DNA from: Dolomedes plantarius | Taxonomy: Eukaryota; Arthropoda; Arachnida; Araneae; Dolomedidae | Length of the DNA: 64,000 nt | Reading direction: 5' to 3' | Assembly (NCBI GenBank): GCA_907164885.2 | Contig: OU015495.1 | Location: 99,946,332-100,010,331 of the forward strand | Part shown: positions 1 through 11,914 of the stretch, in pieces | Position numbering within the stretch: position 1 is the stretch's first letter | Layout of the letters: each line of letters starts with the position of its first letter | Program-made: the position numbers and the translations under genes | Notes under the pieces: generated by a model | Told to the model about the DNA's origin: nothing | What the model saw: the letters and a program-made list of their open reading frames with translations, nothing else | Databases searched by the model: none

Positions 1-2720
1 AGCTGTTCAGTTTGGCACAACTTTATGATTTAATGTGGTCCAGTTGAAAATTTCAGATGGTTTTCCACAGAAAAAATTTGCTTATGATGTGCTTAAAACA
101 TGATCATACAACTTCTTAAAATAGTCAATAAAAATTAAGGGGATTTTAAGAATCCTTAATTTTTATTGTTGACTTTAAGAAGTTGTGTGTTCTTGTTTCG
201 TATTAAGTTATGATGTGCTTATTTTTTAGGTACACCATGAAAAGTAGCCATAAGAAACATAAATAAATACGCCTTAGAAAATAATTACAGTTTTTCAAAG
301 TTTTTCAGGTAATCAAAGGAAGGGATTTTACCTTCCATGTGAGGAAAACTCGTCATTTTACTAAAAGCTGATCCCCACTTGAAAATCGCACCACGTTTTC
401 TTTAAGCGCTTGTGAACCACTCACTTAAAGGAAATGGAGTATCGAACCCCAAGTGTTGGAAGGAATGAATTCGTATGAAAAACGCCTCGACATTGCTTGA
501 GATTACTTTGACAAGATCTGTATAACTAAACTTACGAAGGAATAGTACTAACCCTAGTCTAAACTATTATATGGACATTTACACGTAGAATTAAGAATCT
601 GACAATCTGGGGATTACATATAAAATGTTTTTCCTTGACGTCTAATATATTTTCCTTCAGCTTATCGTATAACAGTACCAAAATAGGGTTAAAACACAAC
701 GAAATTTGTTCTTTAATAACTACTTGTAAAGAACACCTGGGTTGGTCAACAAGTCCCCCTTGGAACGCTGTTTTTAATCGATCTCACTTTTTTAGGATTT
801 TGTATTCAATCTAAGCTCTACGTTTTGCTCGTAACAACATTCAGATTTACTTTTTGCTTTGACTGCATAAATTTTGAGCTTATTTTAATGGCTTTTAAAG
901 GGATATAACTACGTAGATGCGGAATACAGAACACCTTTGCACATTGTAACTTTAAGAGCCTAGGTAAAGTTGTTTCGTTTTGACAACTTTACCTTCAAAC
1001 CCAACTAAGGAAAGCTAAATAAACATTAAAAATAAAGTGGATTTTGAATGCAAATTTGTTTTATGATAAAGATGAATCTATACAGTATGTTACGACAGCC
1101 TGTCTAGAACGGGCATTAAACCAACAATCTCAGGACTTCATTCTCAGCTTTCCAACAGCTAGAGAACTTCGGTGACGAAAGGAAAGCTCATCTTATAAAT
1201 AACGATGTAAAGGAAAATGTTCAGATGCAAATAAGCCATTGATTTATCATTATCATTATTTTATTTCCCATTCTCAAATAAAAGCACGTCAAAAATCACA
1301 AAGGGGATTTAGCTTATAAAAATTTTTAATAGTAGTTTTTCACTGTAAGAGATATAGTTGCTGCTTAAATTAATGACCATTATAGACCATTAAAAGGGAT
1401 TATAAAGAACACAATGCGCTACAAATTACAGTGAAGGTGTAAAAAATAGCACTGGCATTAAATATAATAGAGAAATAATGAGAAAGTCATATTTGCTTTT
1501 CAAAAAAAGAAAAACGCTTGACGACTTTATGGCGGTTTAAGGAAAAACATTAAAAAGTCCTTTAAAATAATTTACGAGAGGCTATCTGTGTAAAGTCTTG
1601 CTTCGTTTCAGCTTTAAGAGAAATAAACTCTCCACAACTGCCGTTACAGCTGCTGAGCTCTAGACTTTTTCTGCACGTTCGTGAAAAAGATGTTCGCTAC
1701 ATTTGGGATTTCGAGTGATGAAGGTACTTTGGTTTTCCTAAAGTACATTACCAACTTTTCTTGCAGCAGTATCTACCCAAAGTTAAGAATAAACAAAGTA
1801 ATGACTTGGTATATGACTAATTTGCATAATTCCTGCTCCACAACTGTATTATAATATTAAAGTCAGATAGATATTCAGTTTTTGACAGACTGCTTATTAT
1901 CTAACAATAAGTGTATGCAAAACAAGGTAGCTACAACGAAGACGCAGAACTGAGAAAGGGAGTTTTGTTGAATCTTAAATACTCGATTAAGATTTCTAGC
2001 CTGCGGTACCGTTAATGTGATTTCATTACAAATGTTCATAAATGGTGATCTAATAATAATGTTATCAGTATTCATTTCGGATTTAAGGAAGACATTTGTG
2101 AATAAGGATTTTATTCTTAGACACCAGATAAAATAGTTTTGCCAGGTTATAAATGTTTCGTTCCTTTGTATGCGTCATAAAATTGAACTGAATATAGTAA
2201 TTATCCAATTATTTTCAAGTATGTCTTCCTAAAGAAATATATTGCATTCACGGAAATACGATTATTAGGATCTTGAGTGGTTATCTGTATAACTTGCAGC
2301 ACTATTGTTCGCCGATTCATATTCAGATCAGCGTGCTTCAGAAATCCTTACTACATTATGATATGAACTCAATTATTAATGACTCTTTCACAGTCTACGG
2401 AGAATGTCCTCATGTGTCATGGCTTTTCCCCTGATCAAAAGCTTGTCTGTTTTTTTTAAATAGCATATGTTGAGGTTTCAATAAATAGTAATGTTCTAAA
2501 AATCTTGAGTCTGCTAAAAAGTTATTTAATCAACTTTAGCTTCTTTTATAAAGTATAGTGTGCAAAACTAGCAAACAACTGACAGAAAGATCGTTTCAAG
2601 GACTCCACCCTAGAGCAGAAACTCATTTACTCCTCGCCTTGATGAAGATATTCCCTTCTAGGTGACAATTCACCATTAGGTCAGAAGAACAGTCCTGTTC
2701 CTTATAGCAAGAATTTTTCT
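1..2720. other. AT-rich non-coding stretch
   Basis: Apart from the hairpin near the start (separate entry), I see no gene, RNA gene or recognisable transposon end here. Open frames are short (66 codons at most), lack domain motifs and have no splice context. The sequence could be intron or intergenic; nothing in it decides between these. Confidence 0.6.
82..221. repeat. Hairpin flanked by 14-bp direct repeats
   Basis: Positions 109-185 form a stem of about 35 bp with a short loop; both arms contain the block AATAAAAATTAAGG or its complement and end in CAACTTCTTAAA or its complement. The motif TTATGATGTGCTTA occurs at 82-95 and again at 208-221, just outside the stem. A palindrome bracketed by a direct repeat suggests a small fold-back insertion, but 14 bp is longer than the duplications of common DNA transposons, so the class is open. 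Confidence 0.6.
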
Positions 2721-3190
2721 TATCAATAATTGTAGCACTTGGAGACCAAGTTTCTCTCGTATTATCTCTGGAATATTTAATGTGAATTCTTAAATCTCAC
2801 TAACAGTTTGTTGATCACAGATTGACGACTTGCCCATAAATAAAAACTATTTTCGACTAATTTTCCCGTAGGAAATTTTTTATCGACAATTATAGCGGTT
2901 GGCGACCAAGTTTCTTTCGTATTATCTCTGAATATTTTATGAGAATTCTTAAATCCGTCTACAAGTTTGTTGATCACAGATTGACGACTTGTCCCTAAAT
3001 AAAAACTATTTTCGACTAATTTTCCCGTATGAATTGTTTTTATCAACAATTGTAGGGGTTGGAGACCAAGTTTCTTTCATATTATCTCTGGAATATTTTA
3101 TGAGAATTCTTAAATCTGTCTACCAGTTTGTTGATCACAGGTTGACGACTTGCCCCAAAATAAAAACTATTTTCGACTAATTTTCCCTAG
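2721..3190. repeat. Three-copy 160-bp tandem repeat
   Basis: Three head-to-tail units start at 2721, 2881 and 3041, exactly 160 bp apart; the last is slightly short. Each contains GACCAAGTTTCT near its start and TTGTTGATCACAG in the middle. On the minus strand the units read as nearly continuous protein, with SRQSVINKLV and VENSFYL recurring in each copy, despite a period that is not a multiple of three. This suggests duplication of a former coding fragment. The stretch WSPTAIIVDKKFP faintly resembles MULE/ZSWIM-type transposases, which is a weak inference. Confidence 0.85.
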
Positions 3191-4216
3191 TCTATCCTCT
3201 TGTGCCAAAATTGACCATTTCTAGCGTACAGTTTATGACTCTAGCCTACAGCAATTTCAAATCGATGTATTTGTCCCATGGTATCTTTCAATCTTCAGTC
3301 TGATTAAAAAATATTTTACCAATAATATAAACTTATTAGAATACTAAAAGCTGAGCTGTTTACGACGCTATGAGGACCTTTTCCTTATAAATATCTAATT
3401 CACATTTGCCAATCGCCTTGCTTCATGTCACCACTAACATATCCATTTTACGAAATATTTATGACTTCCAACAACATTTTCGTGCAACAAGCAATTTAAC
3501 TTTTTTCTTAACATTTGTTTTTTTATTTTATTTCTCTTCGCATCCTAATTTATGGACACCAGTATATTATTAAAACAAAAACCGGGGAGCATAATGATCG
3601 TTCTTTGGGACAGTTGTTAGTAAATTTTGTTGCTCAAAACTTCGAGACATTAAAGTTTACAGTAGAGAGTTTTTTTTTTTTTGAAAACCATGACGGTATG
3701 GATTCTCACTGTTCGAGTGGATTATAAAAATCTCCTTAACATTCCTGTTAAGAATAAAAAGAAGAGGCTAACCGAATTATATTTCCTTCCTTAAGTTGCC
3801 ACCTGTTTTGATCTCACAGTTTCAATATCGATCACTTCTTCCTCGGCGCCTGAGAATCCTGTTTATCTTCGAGAAAAAAAAAATAAAAATAAAATAAGAA
3901 TAAGCGCAATATGCAGGCGGCAGACTTCTCCAATGCAAGATTTATTTTCTGCTTAGAATTAGCTTGTTTTGATCTCGACACTGCTGGAGTGCCTGACGAA
4001 TGAACGGTTACTTTTATTTGTTTCCGCTCGTAATGGGGAGCGTTGATTATAATTTACGATAAAAGGTGCTTAAAGGAATATTGAGAAATGTGTTCTACTG
4101 ACCTGTATGTCAGGTACATATTGATACAGGACTAGTATTATTTTTTCTAAAAATTCTTTATAACGCTACCCGTTTGGAAAATTTCAATTACCGCTAAAGA
4201 AATTTATATATACATA
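3191..4216. other. Non-coding stretch, nothing recognised
   Basis: AT-rich sequence with homopolymer runs (poly-T near 3670, poly-A near 3875). No transposon ends, gene or RNA gene could be supported. Confidence 0.5.
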
Positions 4217-5656
4217 CAAGCCCGCTTAATGGAATAGCCAATTTGCCACGAAAAATTATTCTAATAAGCGGGATATTCCATTATCCGGGATCACATTGAC
4301 ACACCCACAATGTTTCAAGTTACAGTTAAACCAAGAAAACTTTAAATATGCCTATGGTTTAGGTATTTTTTAAACTATTATAATTAAGAAATAATTTATT
4401 AATTATAAGTAAGAAATACTTTAAACACATTAAAATTTAGAAATTCGAGGAAAAATGAACTAATTTTATTGTAGAATATACATATTTCCCTTAATTTATG
4501 GAAAATAATTACAATGTTACTAACTTATTTGTTGCTAAAAAAGCGGTAATTTTAAACTGTTTACTGTTCTGTGAATGCAGCAAATCTGTTATTTGATTTT
4601 CTAGTTTATAAAATAAATGAAAGTCTGCATTTGGCTTCGTTTTCAAGAAACGTCTTATAATATCACAAGCGTTATTAACTTCAAAATGTGACGGAACCTT
4701 TTTAACGATTTATTCTTCATAAAATTCATCTTCATTGGCTTTGCTTTGATTAAGTTGAGGGTCTAATGTTTCACCACATTCTACTAAGTCATTGTCGGAG
4801 TTTACAAAATTGGAAAAATTTGTTGCATTTCCAGTCGTTCAAGACTTTTCCTAATTTTTTAACAATTACGGAACTTGAGCTTGGGATATCTCAAACTTTT
4901 TTTAGAGTTCTAATTGCGTACACATATTTACTTTTGCAAACTCAAAATCTTTTACTTTTTTTTTTAAAGTAAGATATTTTTGTCTCGAAGACATTGTGGT
5001 AGAGCACAAGAGAGATGACTGATTTCACGAAAGTGAACTGTCGAACTAATCGCCATAGAAAATGTACAGTTAAATGTCCAAGGCTAGAGACCCCCAAGTT
5101 AAATGTTGCGCTTCTCCGAAGAGATTCGTGTTACAGCTGATAATCGCCGTCCCCTTCAATATAAAGACCTATTGATGTTTCATACTTCCTTCACACACAA
5201 CCTCCCCCACAATATTTAGCTCTTATCTGGGGGTGAAGCTTATTGTTCATTCTCTGAATAGGGAAACGTAGGCTGAGCGGCCGAGTAATACGGGGGAGGG
5301 GGGGGGGCTAGTAAAAGAAAACAGCAGTGAATTGCCCTTCAAATCCAAGAAATCGCCATTTCCTGCGATTGCAAATTTTCTACGAAGTGACAAAATTGCT
5401 TTGAAAGACATTCTGTTACTGCACATTCATTATTGAACTTTACAGAAAAAAATTCTGAAAAGAAGTGTGAGAAATAGAAAAAGATTGATATTGTCATGGC
5501 TAAAAATTATTCCTTTAAGCGGGATAGCTTCAAAACATGATATTCCTTTAATTGGGAACTCTAACACAGAAACAAATTACTACGGTTTCGTACATTGAAA
5601 ATTTATTACATTAACCGGGATATTTTTTTAACCGATATTCCACTAAGCGGGTTCGA

Positions 5657-5659
<3 letters not shown>
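4217..5659 (-). mobile_element. Tigger/pogo-type DNA transposon, internally deleted
   Basis: The right end reads GCGGGTTCGACTG then TA; its reverse complement, CAGTCGAACCCGCTTAGTGG, matches the left end, where CA-AGCCCGCTTAATGG follows TA at 4215-4216. The target duplication is TA (4215-4216 and 5660-5661), as in the Tc1/mariner/pogo superfamily. Motifs related to GCGGGATATTCC recur inside both ends as subterminal repeats. At 1.44 kb it is shorter than autonomous Tigger elements (about 2.5 kb), consistent with the missing centre of its transposase. The right end abuts a long (TA)n array. Confidence 0.75.
4509..4994 (-). pseudogene. Tigger transposase remnant, N- and C-termini only
   Basis: The minus strand opens at 4994 with MSSRQKYLTLKKKVKDFEF, like the CENP-B/psq-type helix-turn-helix start of Tigger transposases. 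After a stop it continues with DIPSSSSVIVKKLGKVLN, matching the recognition-helix part of that domain. Further on, ACDIIRRFLKTKP and LENQITDLL, followed by KITAFL near the stop at 4509, resemble the family's C-terminal tail. The DDE catalytic core is absent and several stops and frameshifts separate the pieces, so no active enzyme can be made. Family assignment rests on pattern recognition. Confidence 0.6.
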
Positions 5660-5731
<72 letters not shown>

Positions 5732-5739
5732 TATACATA
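5660..5739. repeat. (TA)n microsatellite
   Basis: About 80 bp of TA dinucleotides, slightly interrupted by C near its right end. It separates the Tigger element from the Tc1 element and supplies the TA target duplications of both. Confidence 0.95.
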
Positions 5740-6937
5740 CATTGAGCGGCCACTTTATTTTGACCACCTGACAGTTTTATGCAAATGAGCTATTGCGTCA
5801 CAGTGTTGCCGCTAGAGAGCGAAATAGCTATAAAAAGGTAATGCAGGACAAGTGAATCATCAATTGCACTGTGTTTCTTGCGAAGATATGAGCAAAAAAC
5901 GTGATTTAACTGAGCTTGAATGCGGGATGATTGTAGGCGCTCGAAGCATCGGAATCAGTATCAGCAAAGTGGCTGTACTCGTGAAGTGTTCGAGAGCAGC
6001 AGTTATTAATGTTTACAGAGACTGGACTACCAAGCAGAAAACCGGGTCTCAACGTCAGGCTTGTGGTCGTCACAGGCTACTGAATGCTCGATCTGAAAAG
6101 AGACTTTCCAGAGTTGTCCAGTCCAAGAGAAGGGTAGCATTATGTCAACTAGCAGGGAATCTTAATCCGAGAGAACTGAAAACATCTCTGAACGAATTGT
6201 TCGCGCACCGTGTAGGCTAGTGAAGACGACGACCACTTTGAAAACTTCTACTGTCTGCCTTGAACAAAAGCAAATGTCTCCAGTTCGCAAAGGAGCACAA
6301 GAATTGGACAGTAGATGACAGGAAAAGGGTCATGTGGTCCGATGAATCGCGTTTTCAATTACACAATGCAGATGACAGTGTGCGAATATGGAGAAAACAG
6401 CACGAAAGTATGGACTCCAACTGCAATGCCACAACACTTCAAGCTGCTGGAGGCAATATCATGGTTTGGGGGATGTTTTCTTGGCATTGTATGGGTCCTT
6501 TGATTCCTCTTAAACAACGTCTGAATGTCCAAGGATATTTAAGTATTATCGCAGATCAAGTAAATCCTGTTATGTTAAAGGTGTACTCTGCCGGGGATAG
6601 ATACTTCCAACAGGAAAATGCTCCTTGTCATAAAGCTGGCATTGTCCTCAGATGGTTCGAAGAGCATTACGGAGAATTCATCTTGCTTCACTGCTCTGCA
6701 CGATCACCAGATATCAATCCAATTGAGAATTTGTGGGATGAGATTGAACGGGGCATCAGGCAGCTGGATACAGTACCATCAAATCTTACGGAATTGGAAA
6801 GTCCAGTTCATCGTATATGGTCTCAGATTCCTCATACCAACTACCAACATCTCATAGAATCCATGCCAAGAAAAATTCAGGGCAAAATGTGGTCCAACGT
6901 CATATTGATGGGATGGTCATAATAATTTGGCTACTCA

Positions 6938-6940
<3 letters not shown>
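5740..6940 (+). mobile_element. Tc1-like transposon, decayed
   Basis: The left end CATTGAGCGGCCACTTTATT matches the reverse complement of the right end, CACTGAGTAGCCAAATTATT, as imperfect terminal inverted repeats of about 28 bp. TA duplications lie at 5738-5739 and 6941-6942. The length, about 1.2 kb, is usual for this family. It sits inside (TA)n sequence on both sides and carries a broken transposase on the plus strand. TIR divergence shows it is older than the Tc1 at 7568-8980. Confidence 0.9.
5888..6922 (+). pseudogene. Tc1-like transposase pseudogene
   Basis: The likely start is the ATG at 5888 (MSKKRDLTELECGMIVGARS), where family similarity begins; an upstream in-frame ATG at 5852 adds only 12 unlike residues. 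A paired-type helix-turn-helix (VLVKCSRAAVINVYRDW) is followed by a basic linker. Similarity shifts frame near 6150-6270, where the second half begins. That half carries the DDE domain: WSDESRF supplies the first Asp, the second motif reads QQENAPCH with Glu replacing the usual Asp, and SPDINPIENLWD supplies the Glu. Frameshifts plus the altered catalytic residue make it inactive. Confidence 0.85.

Positions 6941-7010
<70 letters not shown>
6941..7010. repeat. (TA)n microsatellite
   Basis: About 70 bp of uninterrupted TA between the Tc1 right end and the SINE that follows. Confidence 0.95.
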
Positions 7011-7014
<4 letters not shown>

Positions 7015-7016
7015 TA

Positions 7017-7350
<334 letters not shown>

Positions 7351-7567
7351 CAGTGGAATCTCGATCGATCGTTCCCCGAACGATCATTTTCCCGTATGTA
7401 TCGTTTATTTCACCCAGTCCCGAATAAATTCCATAGAAAACAAGCAAAAAAGACCGCATGGATCGTTCCTCGATCCATCGTTTTCCCGCAATATTCGTTC
7501 AGAATATCGCAGCTTTACATTAATTTATCGGATCTATCGTTTTTTCATAATAACTGAACCTGAAATA

Positions 7568-8980
7568 CACTCATGGACAAAAAAATTAGCGCACCAAGAA
7601 GGAGTCGTCAAAATGAAACGAAATTTTACATACGTAATGACTACTTTGATATAAGTAAATGATAAGAAAATCAAAGAAAAAGGATAATTTATTTCAGAGA
7701 AAAAGGCAAAAGAACGGAGGAATTAATACTCCGTTGGACCCCCTCTAGCGCGAATGCACGATGCGATACGATCGGGCATTGAGTCATACAAGTTCTGTAT
7801 GATGTCTTGAGACATTTCGTTTCATATTTGCTGTAACCTTGCCTCTAGTTCGTTCAAACTCGTGGGATGCCTAACTCGTCGTCCCAAATGATCCCAGATA
7901 TGCTCGATTGGAGACAAATCTGGGGATCGGGCAGGACAAGGAAGGGTAGTAACAGTGCGGAGACAGTTTTGTGACACCCTTGCCGTATGAGGCCGAGCAT
8001 TGTCTTGTTGAAAAATGGCTCCTGGGAGCCGTTGCATGAGTGGCAACACATGTGGTTGCAGGATTTCATGAACATACCGCTGGGCTGTCATGGTGCCACG
8101 GAACAATACTAGGGGTGACCGTATATTGTAGACAATGGCACCCCATACCATCACACCAGCTGTGGGAGCGATGTGTCGCTGTACAGCAAAGGCAGGATTG
8201 AAGCGTTCACCACGGGCTCTCCACACACGAACACGATTGTCATCACTGCCGAGATTGAATCTGGATTCGTCGCTAAAGACGACCTGGTTCCATTCCGCTG
8301 CAGTCCAGTTTCCTCGTGCGCGACAAAACTCCAAACGGAGGCGTCGATGGGTGGGCGTCAAGGGCAGCACACGTAATGGGCACCGCGATACCAACTGTCC
8401 TTCTGCCAGGCGCCTTCGTATGGTTCGAGAAGACAGAGAGGTCCCTAGTGAAGGTGCTACCTGTGCCTGGATGGCGGCCGATGAAGCAGTTGTCTGTACG
8501 CGTGCATTTCTTACGATGTGGCGGTCTTCTCGACGACTGGTCTGTCGAGGGTGTCCTGAGCCTGGTCTTCGTGTACATGACACCTCTCGGGTCCACTGGT
8601 CCCAACACCTCCTCACAACACAATCAGAGCGGCCTAATTGACGAGCTACTCGCCTAGCTGACCACCCAGCTTCCATCATCCTGACGATTCTCCCCCTCTC
8701 AAACTGCGACAACTGCTTATATTGTTTTCGAACACGGCGTAATGGCATGTCTATCTCAGCTCTTTCTTTGCAAATGATTCAGCACACTCAAACAAGCTTT
8801 GGTTACCTGTTTTATACTCCACAGAGTACGATGTTCAACGCCCTCTACCGGCTATACGTAATGCGCAATCACGCTGCATTTCTAATCATTTGCATATCTC
8901 CCCGACATGTACCTTCATTGCAAGTTTCGTTACGATCCCGCAATTATTTCTTGGTGCGCTAATTTTTTTGTCCATGAGTG
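7568..8980 (-). mobile_element. Tc1-like transposon, near-intact
   Basis: Perfect 33-bp terminal inverted repeats begin CACTCATGGACAAAAAAATT at 7568 and end with the complement at 8980, flanked by TA at 7566-7567 and 8981-8982. It is 1413 bp long and holds one transposase frame spanning most of its length on the minus strand. It is inserted in the older pogo-like element. Perfect ends and a frame with a single lesion indicate a recent insertion. Confidence 0.95.
7723..8748 (-). pseudogene. Tc1-like transposase with one in-frame TGA
   Basis: From the ATG at 8748 (MPLRRVRKQYKQLSQFERGR) the frame reads 308 residues to a TGA at 7822-7824, then stays open for 32 more codons (starting NEMSQDIIQNLYDSMPDRI) to TAA at 7723. 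Total length matches family members of about 340 residues. The N-terminal part is a bipartite helix-turn-helix (GRIVRMMEAGWSARRVARQL) for TIR binding. The DDE domain is complete: FSDESRF, FQQDNARPH and SPIEHIWDH give Asp, Asp and Glu. The TGA follows LQQI, where relatives carry Trp as I recall, so TGG to TGA is the likely change. The protein would lack only its extreme C-terminus. Confidence 0.93.
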
Positions 8981-9821
8981 TATAAATGTCTGGATTGAGC
9001 TAGAATGAAGCTCTAATTAAACAATGAACAGAACATTTGAGATGCACGGTCTCGTATTTTTGTTCTCTCTGGTTTAGCCTGTATTCGCTTTATTATACCA
9101 CTCCCATTATTTGTTCGTCGTTGGTGTTCCTTAATTATTTAGCCCCTGGAGTACTCTATTTTCGACAACTCATTCCAAATTCTTCGACTATTCAACATTT
9201 CTCTTCTTATCAGCAATGGCTCACAGTCAGCTTTTTTGTTGGCCTTGGGATGGAGGCGCCCTGGTGTTTGGTCTAGTGTGTGAGAAGTTTCTGATTACTG
9301 CAGTTCTAAACTGGCCGATGAGTGTTTCACCCGGAAGCAGAACTTCCTGGTGGTCTTATGTCGGACCTCATCCAGTGCAATGGAATAGTTCTAGTTAAAA
9401 ACGATTCACGGCTGCCGCTTCTTTATAATCTCACACAATAACCGATACCGAAAAGAATGCAATTTGCAACATAAAAAAAATATTGTTTACTTGTGGAGAG
9501 AAAACCGCCAAAAAACAAACGACGATTAAGTACTTTTATTTGAATCAAAATTCCTGTGTATCTACGTGTATTTCTTTTTTTATTATTATTATCTTAAATT
9601 TCAGTACAACTTTGTAATTTTATCTTCAGTTACACTACGGGTATGTATGCATTTATGTATGTGAGTAAATATATTTTAGGGATATCAAACTTTAAGGTAT
9701 GTTAATACTTTTTTGTATGTTCCCGCATCTATCGTTTTTCCGCATCCATCGTTTAGTTCAGTCGGTCCCTTCGAAAACGATAGATCGAGATCCCACTGTA
9801 TATATATATATATATATTCGT

Positions 9822-10065
9822 GGCTTGGTACAAGAAGTGCCTAAGTCAGTTTTCTCCAAGATGACATTGTTTGCTTATGTCTCTTTAAAAAAATATTATT
9901 TTCTATGTAAGAAGTGCCCAAGTCTGTCCGATGCTTTAAAAGTGTTTTCTAAACCATCGGTCAGACTTGGGTATTTCTCACATTGAAAATAATATTTTTT
10001 TTAAAGAGACATAAGCAAACAAAGTCATCTTGGAGAAAACTGACTTAGGCACTTCTTGTACCAAG

Positions 10066-10067
<2 letters not shown>
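9822..10067. mobile_element. Long-hairpin MITE, copy 1
   Basis: A near-perfect palindrome: arms of about 113 bp begin GGCTTGGTACAAGAAGTGCC and end with its complement, around a loop of about 20 nt near 9940. No coding capacity. It lies between (TA)n on the left and (CA)n(TA)n on the right. A diverged copy sits at 30887-31129, and the shorter element at 24838-24965 has related ends. Such structures fit fold-back MITEs mobilised by TA-targeting transposases; the partner is unknown. Confidence 0.85.

Positions 10068-10147
<80 letters not shown>
10068..10147. repeat. (CA)n(TA)n microsatellite
   Basis: CA repeats directly abut the hairpin MITE and switch to TA near 10127. Confidence 0.95.
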
Positions 10148-10866
10148 GTATGTAAGTATGTATGTTTGTATATATATATTTTTTGTATGTAATTTTTCTC
10201 ACTTCAAGAAGTATGTAATCAAATGAAATCCTGAATCAGTTTTTTTTCTTGTTTTTACTTCCCTGAAACGCAATCATTTCGTATAGCTGAGTAAAAAATG
10301 ATTTCTAAAGTATGTTTTTGCATTTGTAGGTTAATCCGCTGTCATGCAATCAAACTAAGATTTGGTGAAAACATTTCATGTCTCCCTTAGTTTTTTTTCT
10401 TGAAAAGTTTGCGAGTTATTTCTGGAATAGCCTAGCGAATACTCTGTATCTTAAAATTTCTATGAAAAGCTTGATTTCGAAATAGCCAAATATTAATCTC
10501 TGGCATAAAAATATATGGCTGTCGCCTTAAGCTGTCAGTTAAAAGTTATTTTTGTTATTAAAAAAATTCTTGATGTTTTCTCTGCTCGTATTTTTAAGTG
10601 AAAATTGCTAAAAGCCTTTAATATTCCTTTTGGCCTGCAGCCGACTTGGCAGATTAGCGATCAAAGTAAAATTATGCATGCTACTTTCATCAATCGAAAA
10701 CACGCGGTTAAATACACAAGATATAAGGTGTTTCTGTGTTTCCTGAGACTCTTATAAACTGTGAGAATTCTTTTAAGCTGTTGATTTGAATATATAATAC
10801 ATATATGATTTAGATAATTTTATAGATGTCTATATTCCCAAATATTATATATATATATATATATAT
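10148..10866. other. Non-coding stretch, nothing recognised
   Basis: AT-rich, with a short (TA)n at about 10850-10866 next to the following transposon. No gene, repeat family or RNA gene supported. Confidence 0.5.
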
Positions 10867-11810
10867 AGTGATTTTCGTTTATAAGAATCACGTTTGTTAT
10901 TACTGTTTTTGATTCTTATAGCCAAAATTTAGGTTTTTGGACAGACACACACACCTATATATGCATATATAAGATAATTTACCAAAAATACTCTTTAATT
11001 TACGTTAATTATCTTTTATTAAAATTATTTTTTATAATTTAAAAAATGCAACTTAATTTCTAGATCTATAAGTAAATACACATGATTATAGTAAGAGGAG
11101 AAAAGAATCCGATATTTCTTACAACATACCTGCTTAACAGTTTTAACATTTTAACTACAGGAAGGGAGCAAGAAAAAGTTTTCTATGGTAGTTTGACATA
11201 ATGCAGTTTTCAGGAGGCTGTTTATACCTCTTTCAATACTAATAGTCTCAGACGAAGATTCACCTTCTAGCTTACGTTTCACGGTATGATAACGTGCTGA
11301 ATCTACTAATGTCACGTTTGCCTAAGTGATAGTGGAAACTTCGCCGAGGATTTATATGTTTCAGGGTCCAGGAAGTCGCAACCAGGAGGCGAGAAAAAAA
11401 AGGTCCCTATTTTTGTTTGCCAGTGGAGAAAAGTGAAACGGGACCCGGACGGTAAAGATGACCCTGGGTCAAGCTAATAGGACAGTGTTGTGCTAAAGCG
11501 TTTAAGGAGAAACTATTATGTTATGTCTAACAAAGAAAGGGATGAATTTTACGACTATATTTCATCCCATCTTATCAATCTTTCTTTAAAAAAAAAAGTA
11601 AGATCTTCGTGCCTTTAGAGGGTTTAAGTGGCTTTTTTTGAAAAATGAAAGGAAAGCGAACAGTGTAAACTGATTCTTAAAACCGGTGGATTGATTCTTT
11701 AAAGAGAAAATTGTAACATGGAAAAAATACATTTGTTTTTGTTTTCACGATATTGATTCTTATAATCGGTTGATTCTTATAACCACTGATCACTATAAGC
11801 GGTGGTTACT
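10867..11810 (-). mobile_element. Pogo-like element, copy A, non-autonomous
   Basis: The left part (AGTGATTTTCGTTTATAAG) and the right part (CTATAAGCGGTGGTTACT) match, in reverse orientation, the ends of the better-preserved copy at 31891-33019. Subterminal repeats of TTATAAGAATCA type occur at both ends. The terminal C is lost at the left. It is 944 bp, with no transposase. (TA)n borders both sides. Confidence 0.75.
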
Positions 11811-11811
11811 A

Positions 11812-11815
11812 ATAT

Positions 11816-11911
<96 letters not shown>
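11812..11911. repeat. (TA)n microsatellite
   Basis: About 100 bp of TA with one AAA interruption near 11827, starting at the end of pogo-like copy A. Confidence 0.95.

Positions 11912-11914
<3 letters not shown>

Larger units (their letters stand above)
7351..9798 (+). mobile_element. Pogo-like element split by a Tc1 insertion
   Basis: The left end CAGTGGAATCTCGATCGATC matches the reverse complement of the right end, CAGTGGGATCTCGATCTATC; TA flanks both ends (7349-7350 and 9799-9800). Subterminal repeats of ATCGTTTTCCCG type recur inside both ends. Without the 1415-bp Tc1 insertion and its TA duplication, about 1.03 kb remains, with no recognisable transposase, so it is non-autonomous. A second, more degraded copy in the opposite orientation lies at 37351-38787. 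Confidence 0.8.

Noticed and set aside
2777..3049. 90-codon minus-strand frame as a functional gene
   Set aside because: It lies wholly within a three-copy tandem repeat; annotated as repeat with possible coding ancestry.
3820..3860. Fifth copy of the GGCGCC/ATCGAT spaced motif
   Set aside because: ATCGATC and GGCGCC are present but with 13, not 16, bases between, and no GCAACAGTTGG follows.
8135..8657. Plus-strand open frames of 168 and 113 codons
   Set aside because: They are antisense shadows of the Tc1 transposase, which has the full catalytic motifs on the minus strand.
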